Of a DNA stretch of 6,916 nt, positions 1 through 5,648 are shown in pieces (the stretch's first letter is position 1; every line of letters begins with the position of its first letter). The notes under the pieces were generated by a model. The model saw only the letters and a list, made by a program, of their open reading frames with translations. It searched no databases and had not been told where the DNA came from. Both the position numbers and the translations under genes were made by a program. Origin of the DNA: Rubrivirga sp. (GTDB lineage Bacteria > Bacteroidota > Rhodothermia > Rhodothermales > Rubricoccaceae); contig JAAXJP010000108.1 in assembly GCA_012269805.1 (NCBI GenBank), forward strand, positions 1 through 6,916, given 5' to 3'.

Positions 1-1111
1 CACCACGGCCGTCCCCTTCCTCCAGATCGAGCCCGACAGCCGGGCCGCCGGCATGGGGATGACGGGCGTGGCCGTGGCCGACAACGCGTACGCCCCGTTC
101 TGGAACCCGGCCGGCCTCGCGGGCCAGACCGGCACCGAGGTCTCGTTTACGCACGCTCCGTGGCTCCCCGCGCTGGGCGCCAACCTGAGCTACGAGCACC
201 TCTCCGCTAAACACGGCCTCGGCGACCTCGGCACGCTCGGCGGCCACCTCACCTACTTCGACCTCGGCACGCAGACGGCGACGGATGAAACGGGCTTCGA
301 GCTCGGCACCTTCTCGTCGTACGAGTTCGCGCTCGGCGTGAGCTACGGGTACCCGGTGACGGAGAACCTCTCGGTCGGCACTGGTGCGCGGTTCATCTAC
401 TCGAACCTCACCGGCGGCACGCGGATCAACAACACGACGCCGACCTCGGCCGGCACGTCGTTCGGCGTCGACCTCGGCGTGAAGTACACGGGGCCGGACC
501 TCGGCCTGGGCAAGTCGTCGCGGCCGACGGTCGCATTCAACCTCGCCAACATGGGGCCGGGCATCTCGTACGTCGAGTCGACCCCCGGCGACACGGTCCT
601 CACCGGCCAGCCGGACGCGATCCCGACGACGCTTCGCTTCGGCGCGGCCCTCGACACGGAGCTCGACGACTTCAACCGGATCCTCCTCGCGCTCGACCTC
701 AACAAGATCGTGGTCAACCGCGACCCGGCGACGGGCGAGTACGACCCGTTCTATGAGGCCCTCTTCACGTCGTGGGAATCGCGGCTCGTCAAGACGAGCA
801 CGATCGCCGGCGAGACGTGCGCTTCGCTGGGCGAGGACGACAACCCGGAGAACGACTGCCGTGAGGTGAGCGGGCTCCGCTCGCTCACGCTCGGGACGGG
901 TCTCGAGTACTGGTACAACGACCTGTTCGCCATGCGGGCGGGCTACTTCTACGAGGACCCGGCCAACGGCAACCGCCAGTTCCTGACGTTCGGGACGGGC
1001 CTGCGCTACAGCCTCGTCGGGGTCGACATCTCGTACATCTACGCGCTCCAGGAGAACTCGCCGCTGGCCGACCAGCTCCGGTTCTCGCTGTTGCTGAACA
1101 TCCCGCGCTAG
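1..1111 (+). CDS. porV: PorV-like T9SS outer-membrane protein (5' partial)
   Basis: The reading frame is open from base 2 and ends with TAG at 1109-1111, giving 369 visible residues; the signal peptide and true start lie upstream. Numbering from base 2, residues 3-19 (AVPFLQIEPDSRAAGMG) followed by the WNPAGLAG segment match the conserved N-terminus of mature PorV. Residues about 311-335 (RAGYFYEDPANGNRQ, then an FGTGLRY strand) and the final strand QLRFSLLLNI match its C-terminal signature. The rest alternates short beta-strands with polar loops, as expected of a FadL-like outer-membrane barrel. PorV (LptO) carries cargo from the T9SS translocon to the attachment complex that removes the C-terminal signal. 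The ATG at 53 is not the start, because the conserved N-terminal motif lies before it. An acidic loop carries two cysteines, C273 and C286, which could form a disulfide. A hairpin follows the stop. The PorV/PorQ family is broad, so a paralogue not dedicated to T9SS is the main alternative. Confidence 0.87.
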   Translation, partial: TTAVPFLQIEPDSRAAGMGMTGVAVADNAYAPFWNPAGLAGQTGTEVSFTHAPWLPALGANLSYEHLSAKHGLGDLGTLGGHLTYFDLGTQTATDETGFELGTFSSYEFALGVSYGYPVTENLSVGTGARFIYSNLTGGTRINNTTPTSAGTSFGVDLGVKYTGPDLGLGKSSRPTVAFNLANMGPGISYVESTPGDTVLTGQPDAIPTTLRFGAALDTELDDFNRILLALDLNKIVVNRDPATGEYDPFYEALFTSWESRLVKTSTIAGETCASLGEDDNPENDCREVSGLRSLTLGTGLEYWYNDLFAMRAGYFYEDPANGNRQFLTFGTGLRYSLVGVDISYIYALQENSPLADQLRFSLLLNIPR

Positions 1112-1132
1112 GGCGGCCGTCGCGTCTGTCAG

Positions 1133-1166
1133 GATGCCCCCGCCTCGGCGCTGAGGTGGGGGCATC
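1133..1166 (+). terminator. Strong hairpin after porV, likely terminator
   Basis: The arms GATGCCCCCGCCTC (1133-1146) and GAGGTGGGGGCATC (1153-1166) pair over 14 positions, with one G-U wobble in RNA, around the 6-base loop GGCGCT. The hairpin lies 21 bases after the porV stop, where an intrinsic terminator is expected. The following bases (TGTCGTGTA) are only moderately T-rich, so it is not a textbook intrinsic terminator. It could instead protect the 3' end of the porV mRNA or act as an attenuator for the gene starting at 1198. The base pairing is seen directly; the role is inferred. Confidence 0.65.
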
Positions 1167-1170
1167 TGTC

Positions 1171-1200
1171 GTGTAGGCCCATGTGTGGTGTAGGCCCATG
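1171..1200 (+). repeat. 13-bp direct repeat ending on the DUF92 start codon
   Basis: GTGTAGGCCCATG occurs at 1171-1183 and again, identically, at 1188-1200, with a 17-base period. Each copy ends in ATG. The second ATG (1198-1200) is the chosen start of the DUF92 fusion gene. The first (1181-1183) opens a six-codon frame (M-C-G-V-G-P) whose TGA at 1199-1201 overlaps that start codon as ATGA. It could be a duplicated translation-initiation region, a tiny leader frame coupled to the main start, or a chance short duplication. Confidence 0.6.
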
Positions 1201-2664
1201 ACCGAGATCCAAGCCGTCGGGACGTTCGCGGGCCTCCTGCTGGGGGCGGTCGCGGTGGGGGAGGGCCTCCGCGTGACCGGGTGGAGCGGCGAGGCGACGC
1301 GGCGGACCGTCCATGGGCTAGTCGGCCTCACGACGGCCGCGGCGCCGCTCTGGTTCGATCGCCCGCGCGGCATCGCGTTGCTGGCCGCCCTGTTCGTCCT
1401 GGCGAACGGGGCCGCGTTGGGGCGGGGGTGGCTGAGGAGCGTGCACGGGGTCCGGCGGCGGTCGTGGGGGACCGTCACGTTCCCGCTCGCGCTCCTCATC
1501 GCGCTCCCTCTGTGCTGGACGCCGAGTGGTGACCGCGTCGTTGTGCTCCAGGCCGCGTTCGTGGTCCTCGCCCTCGCCGACCCCGCGGCGGCGTGGGCGG
1601 GCTCGCGGGCGCGCCGAGGCGGGCGGTACCGGGTGGGCAATGGGGAAAAGTCGGCGATCGGATCGCTCGTGTTTGCCGTTATTGCATGGGTGTCCCTTGT
1701 CGGTGCCCTGGGGTGGGGAGGCGAGCGCCTCGACGGAGGGCTACTCGAGGGCGCCGCGGTCGTCGCCGCGCTGGCGCCGGTCGCGGAGGGGCTCGGGACG
1801 CGGGGGTGGGACAACCTGTGGATCGTGCTCGCCATCGTCGTCGGCGGCGCGTGGCTGGTGGCGTCGCCCGAGGCCGTCAACCTCGGGGTGTTGGCGGTCG
1901 GGGGCGCGGCGGCGTTCGCGTTCGCCGCGGTGCGCGCGGGCGCGCTCGACGTGTCGGGCGGGCTGGCGGCGTCCCTGTTCGCCTGGGCGCTCGTCGTGCT
2001 CGGGGGTGTGGCGTGGGCCGTCCCGGCACTGGCGTTCTTCGTCCTGTCGAGCGGGTGGTCGGCCGTCGGCAAGCGGACAAAGGCGGTGGCCGAGTCCCGG
2101 TCCGAAAAGGGGAGCCGGCGCGATGCCGGGCAGGTGATGGCGAACGGGGGCGTCGCTCTCGGCCTGCTCGCGGCGACCGTGTTTGCGCCGTCGGAGGCAT
2201 TGTACCCGGCGTTCGTCGCGGCCTTCGCGGCGGCGGCGGCCGACACCTGGGGGACGGAGGTCGGCACGCTCGTCGGCGGGCAGACGCGCCGGCTCGGGGT
2301 CGGGCGGCAAGTCCCGCCGGGCACGTCGGGCGGGGTGTCGGGAGCTGGAACGGCCGGCGCGCTCGCCGGCGCCGCCTCGGTGGTGGTGCCGGCCGCGTGG
2401 CTCTCCCCGTCCCTCGGGGTCACCGCGGGGGCGGCGCTCGTCGGCGTCGGGGTCGCGGCGGCGTTCGTCGACACGGCGCTGGGGGCGACGGTCCAGGCGC
2501 GCTATCGGCTTCCGGACGGGGCGCTCACCGAACGCGCCGAGGCGGGCGGCGTCCCGCTCCCGTTGGCCGCCGGCGTCCGCGGCATCGGCAACGACGCCGT
2601 CAACTGGGGATGCACGGCGGCAGGGGCCATCGGCGGGGCGCTCGTTGGCGTCGGGCTCGGGTAG
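1198..2664 (+). CDS. Phytol/dolichol kinase-like + DUF92 fusion membrane protein
   Basis: A 488-residue polytopic membrane protein with two recognisable halves. Residues 1 to about 222 resemble CTP-dependent polyprenol kinases (SEC59/VTE5 type): TRRTVHG at 34-40 (usual RKxxH), ADPAAAWAG at 127-135 followed by GEKSAIGS at 149-156 (usual GD.aA..G...KS..GS), and E197 with WDN at 204-206. Residues about 223-488 match DUF92 (VTE6/TMEM19 family): D251, GWSAVGKRTK at 286-295, RDAGQVMANGG at 308-318, ADTWGTEVG at 348-356, PGTSGGVSGAGT at 374-385, DTALGATVQ at 425-433 and NDAVNW at 465-470. In plants VTE5 phosphorylates phytol and VTE6 phosphorylates phytyl phosphate, so one chain may carry out both steps, from a polyprenol to its diphosphate, in the inner membrane. 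The substrate here is unknown; geranylgeraniol or another prenol salvaged for quinone or carotenoid synthesis is a guess. ATG 1198 is preferred over the GTG at 1183, which would only add MWCRP before the first helix. There is no convincing Shine-Dalgarno sequence. Confidence 0.82.
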   Translation: MTEIQAVGTFAGLLLGAVAVGEGLRVTGWSGEATRRTVHGLVGLTTAAAPLWFDRPRGIALLAALFVLANGAALGRGWLRSVHGVRRRSWGTVTFPLALLIALPLCWTPSGDRVVVLQAAFVVLALADPAAAWAGSRARRGGRYRVGNGEKSAIGSLVFAVIAWVSLVGALGWGGERLDGGLLEGAAVVAALAPVAEGLGTRGWDNLWIVLAIVVGGAWLVASPEAVNLGVLAVGGAAAFAFAAVRAGALDVSGGLAASLFAWALVVLGGVAWAVPALAFFVLSSGWSAVGKRTKAVAESRSEKGSRRDAGQVMANGGVALGLLAATVFAPSEALYPAFVAAFAAAAADTWGTEVGTLVGGQTRRLGVGRQVPPGTSGGVSGAGTAGALAGAASVVVPAAWLSPSLGVTAGAALVGVGVAAAFVDTALGATVQARYRLPDGALTERAEAGGVPLPLAAGVRGIGNDAVNWGCTAAGAIGGALVGVGLG

Positions 2665-2712
2665 AATGCGGGCCCCGGACCCCCGGGACGCACGGATGCC
2701 GGGGCGCGGCCG

Positions 2713-2745
2713 TTGGAGAGGCGTCGGGCGCCGTCCGTAGCTTTC
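2713..2745 (+). promoter_or_regulatory. Candidate Bacteroidota-type promoter for the symporter operon
   Basis: TTG at 2713-2715 is followed, 22 bases later, by TAGCTTTC at 2738-2745. This resembles the Bacteroidota primary sigma-factor pattern (TTG, then TAnnTTTG), matching all but the last base of the -7 box. Transcription starting a few bases downstream would leave a leader of roughly 15-20 bases before ATG 2768. It is the most AT-rich patch of the 103-base gap. The match is short and found by eye, and the organism's sigma preference is not known from this window. Confidence 0.4.
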
Positions 2746-2767
2746 CGGCCCCACTCTACCCACACGC

Positions 2768-4096
2768 ATGGCCTGGTACCGGAAGCTCCACTGGCAGATC
2801 ATCCTCGGACTCTTGCTGGGCCTCGCCTTCGGCGTGCTCGCGGCGGTCGCCGGGTGGGGCACATTCGTGTCGAACTGGGTCGCGCCGTTCGGGACCATCT
2901 TCATCACGGCGCTCAAGCTGATCGCCGTCCCGCTCGTCCTCGCGAGCCTCATAACAGGCGTCGCCAGCCTCGCCGACCTCCGCAAGCTCTCGCGGATCGG
3001 CGGCAAGACGATCGGGATCTACGTCATGACGACGGCCATCGCCGTGACCGTCGGCGTGCTCCTGGCGGACCTCATCCGGCCCGGCGACGCGTTCTCGCCC
3101 GAGCTCCGCGACGGGCTCGTCGAGGCGTTCGGCGAGGACGCCGGCGCGCGGACCGTCGACGCGGCGGCGATCGCCGACCGCGGCCCGCTCCAGTTCCTCG
3201 TCGACGCCGTCAGCGAGAACGCCTTCCAGTCGTTCTCCGACAACGGGAGCATGCTCCAGGTCGTCGTCATCGCCATCCTGTTCGGGATCGGGCTGGTCCA
3301 GGTCCCGAAGGAGAAGGCGAAGCCGGTCCTCGACTTTTTCGAGGGGCTCAACGACGTGGTCATCCGCCTGGTCGACATCGTGATGCTCCTCGCTCCGATC
3401 GGCGTGTTCGCCCTGTTGGCCGACACGATCGTGGCGACGGCCGGCGACGACCCGACGCGGATCCTTGGCCTGCTGGACGGGCTCAGCCGGTACATGGCCG
3501 TCGTCCTCCTCGGCCTCGCGATCCACACGGTCGTGGTGTACCCGACGATCCTGAAGCTCCTGAGCCCGATGGGGCTGAAGGACTTTTTCCAGGGGATCGG
3601 GCCGGCTCAGCTCGTCGCGTTCTCGACCTCGTCGTCCGGCGCCACGTTGCCCGTGACGATGGAGCGGTGCGAGGAGAAGCTGGGCGTGAGCGAGGAGGTC
3701 TCGTCGTTCGTGCTCCCGCTCGGGGCGACGATCAACATGGACGGGACGGCGCTCTACCAGGCCGTCGCGACGCTCTTTATCGCGCAGGCGTTCGGGCTCG
3801 ACCTCGGGCTCGGCGCGCAGCTGACGATCGTGCTGACGGCCGTGCTCGCCTCGATCGGGACGGCGGCGGTGCCCGGCGCCGGCATCATCATGCTGGTCAT
3901 CATCCTCGAGGCCGTCGGGGTGCCGGCCGCCGGCATCGCGCTGATCTTGGGCGTCGACCGCATCCTCGACATGTGTCGGACGGTCACGAACGTGACGGGC
4001 GACGCGACCGTCGCCACCGTCGTGGCTTCCAGTGAGGGCCAACTCGGGCCCGTGAACCTTTCCGAAGACGAAGACCGCGTCGTGGTCGCCGCATGA
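2768..4096 (+). CDS. Dicarboxylate/amino acid:cation symporter (DAACS family)
   Basis: A 442-residue inner-membrane transporter of the GltPh/EAAT (SLC1) fold, close to the usual family length. HP1 has the tip motif STSSSGATLP (286-294); TM7 has GATINMDGTALY (319-330); HP2 has SIGTAAVPGAG (362-372); TM8 has DRILDMCRTVTNVTGD (397-412). By comparison with GltPh, D401, R404, T405 and N408 would contact an acidic amino acid or C4-dicarboxylate. The sodium ligands also appear to be present: Y85, T88 and T89 in TM3, T321, N323 and D325 in TM7, S362-T365 in HP2, and N408 and D412 in TM8. Sodium-coupled uptake of glutamate or aspartate is therefore the best guess, with C4-dicarboxylate or proton coupling possible. 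The HP1 arginine of GltPh is a threonine here (T287). The start gives MAWYRKLHWQ directly before TM1. There is no Shine-Dalgarno sequence. The stop overlaps the start of the next gene (ATGA, 4093-4096), implying translational coupling. Confidence 0.95.
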   Translation: MAWYRKLHWQIILGLLLGLAFGVLAAVAGWGTFVSNWVAPFGTIFITALKLIAVPLVLASLITGVASLADLRKLSRIGGKTIGIYVMTTAIAVTVGVLLADLIRPGDAFSPELRDGLVEAFGEDAGARTVDAAAIADRGPLQFLVDAVSENAFQSFSDNGSMLQVVVIAILFGIGLVQVPKEKAKPVLDFFEGLNDVVIRLVDIVMLLAPIGVFALLADTIVATAGDDPTRILGLLDGLSRYMAVVLLGLAIHTVVVYPTILKLLSPMGLKDFFQGIGPAQLVAFSTSSSGATLPVTMERCEEKLGVSEEVSSFVLPLGATINMDGTALYQAVATLFIAQAFGLDLGLGAQLTIVLTAVLASIGTAAVPGAGIIMLVIILEAVGVPAAGIALILGVDRILDMCRTVTNVTGDATVATVVASSEGQLGPVNLSEDEDRVVVAA

Positions 4097-5625
4097 TCCG
4101 TTCCCTCCTCGTCCTGCTCCTCGCCGCCGTCGCGGTCTCGGCCCAACCCACGCCCGGCGGGGGCGCCGACGACCCCACGCTCACGGAGGCGGCTCAGACG
4201 GCCCTGGGCCTCTCCGAGGCCGGCGCCGACCTGTACGCCGAGGCGTACGCCGACGCGCTCGCGTTCCGGCTCGACGACGCGCGGGCAGGCTTCCGCCGCC
4301 TCGGCGAGGTGGAGCCGGGGTCCGCGGCCGCGGCCTACGGGCTCGAGAGCGTCGCCCTGTGGGAGGCGCTCGTGACCGAGGAGGACGAGACCTTCGACCG
4401 GTTCTACGCGCTCAACGACTCGCTGACGGCCCGGGCCGAGGCCCTCGGCGACGCGCCCGGCGCGCGGCTCGCGGTCGCCACCGCCAAGCTCCACCGAGCG
4501 CTCGCGTTCGGCCGCCAGGAGCGGTACACGCGGGCCGGCAACGCCTTCCGCGAGGCCTGCGGCCGGTTCGGCGAGCTCTCCGAGGCCGACGCCCTCTATG
4601 GCCAGGGCGTTTGCGAGGTGGCCGCCGGCGCCATCCCGCGCAAGTACCGCTGGCTCGCCCGGCTGTTCGGGTTCACCGGCAGCGTGGCCGGCGGGCTCGA
4701 CAAGCTCGACCGCGCCGCCGACGCCGACGCCATGCTGGCCGTCGACGCCACGGTCGCGCTCGCCATCTCCGACGCCACGCTCAACGAGCGCCGGGCCGGG
4801 TCCGTCGACCGCCTCGCCGCCCTCGCCGACGCCCGGCTTGACTCGCCCGTCCTCGCCTACCTCGCCGGCTACCACCTGCTCCTCGACCGGCGCGCCGCCG
4901 AGGCCGAGGCCGTCCTCCGTCGCGCCGAGTCGTCGCTCCAGGGCGAGGGCGTCGCGCCCGTCCCGTTCCTCGACGCGCACCTCGGGATGGCCCTGTTCCG
5001 CCAGCGCGACTTCGAGCCGGCGGCGCCGATTTTGGAGCGCTACGCCCGGACGTTCCGCGGGCGAGCGCTCGTGGCCCAGTCGACCTTGTACGCCGGCATC
5101 GCCTACGAGATGGCCGGCGATCGCCGCCGCGCTGAGTCGCTGTACCGCCGCGTCCGTGCCCAGCGGGAGTACGACGTCGACCTGTGGGCCGAACGCGACG
5201 CCGAGCGTCGGTTGGAGGCCCCCATGACCGACGCCGAGCGCGCGCTCGTGATCGGCGCTGCGGCGTTCGACGCCGGCGACTACGCCGAGGCCGTCCGCGT
5301 GCTCCAGCCCATCGTCACCGACGGGGCCCTGCCCGAGGTGGTCCGGGCCGAGGCGGCCTACCGCACCGGCCGTGCGCGCCAGGCCCAGGAATCGTGGGAC
5401 GACGCGCTCCGCCACTTCCGCCTCGCGGCCGACAGCGCCGGCGACGACCTCGCCCGCTGGGGCCCGTGGTCGGTCTACCACATGGGCGAGGTGTACGAGG
5501 CCACAGGCGACCTCGACGGGGCCAGGCGACAGTACGAGAAGGTTCTTGAGAACGAGGCCGAGTTCGACTACCACCAGACGCTCGAGCAGCGGACGCGCGC
5601 CGCGCTCGAGCGGATCGGGCGCTAG
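4093..5625 (+). CDS. Exported TPR-repeat protein
   Basis: A 510-residue protein with a clear signal peptide: R3, a hydrophobic stretch at 5-16, and probable cleavage after VSA at residue 17. There is no lipobox cysteine, so it is probably periplasmic and soluble. The mature part is alpha-helical with TPR-like units at about 53-86, 127-160, 290-323, 326-358, 382-415, 417-450 and 457-490; the last (YHMGEVYEATGDLDGARRQYEKVL) is the clearest. Between the first and second TPR blocks lies a segment that does not fit the repeat, IPRKYRWLARLFGFTGSVAG (181-200), then GLDKLDRA; it may be a specific surface or a family signature. No catalytic motif is visible, and TPRs usually scaffold protein complexes. 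The start is set by the signal peptide and by the ATGA overlap with the symporter. A metallopeptidase follows after 23 bases, suggesting one operon. The partner and exact role are unknown. Confidence 0.85.
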   Translation: MIRSLLVLLLAAVAVSAQPTPGGGADDPTLTEAAQTALGLSEAGADLYAEAYADALAFRLDDARAGFRRLGEVEPGSAAAAYGLESVALWEALVTEEDETFDRFYALNDSLTARAEALGDAPGARLAVATAKLHRALAFGRQERYTRAGNAFREACGRFGELSEADALYGQGVCEVAAGAIPRKYRWLARLFGFTGSVAGGLDKLDRAADADAMLAVDATVALAISDATLNERRAGSVDRLAALADARLDSPVLAYLAGYHLLLDRRAAEAEAVLRRAESSLQGEGVAPVPFLDAHLGMALFRQRDFEPAAPILERYARTFRGRALVAQSTLYAGIAYEMAGDRRRAESLYRRVRAQREYDVDLWAERDAERRLEAPMTDAERALVIGAAAFDAGDYAEAVRVLQPIVTDGALPEVVRAEAAYRTGRARQAQESWDDALRHFRLAADSAGDDLARWGPWSVYHMGEVYEATGDLDGARRQYEKVLENEAEFDYHQTLEQRTRAALERIGR

Positions 5626-5648
5626 CCCACCGGCACTCCCACCACACC

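Noticed and set aside
53..1111. ATG at 53 as the start of the PorV-like gene
   Set aside because: The frame is open to the window edge, and the conserved AVPFLQIEPDSRA segment lies before this ATG, so the gene begins outside the window.
885..2474. Long open frame on the minus strand (529 codons)
   Set aside because: It lies opposite porV and the DUF92 fusion, and its product is Ala/Pro/Thr/Arg-rich with no recognisable domain, so it is a shadow frame.
1183..2664. GTG at 1183 as the start of the DUF92 fusion
   Set aside because: It would add only MWCRP encoded by the repeat region; ATG 1198 gives a natural N-terminus before the first membrane helix.
2672..2705. Inverted repeat GCCCCGG / CCGGGGC after the DUF92 stop as a terminator
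   Set aside because: A 7-bp stem with a 20-base loop and no T tract is weak evidence in such GC-rich DNA.
1593..2921. Overlapping plus-strand frame of 442 codons
   Set aside because: It is an alternative frame of the DUF92 fusion with an Arg/Gly-rich, non-hydrophobic product; the 1198 frame has membrane helices and family motifs.
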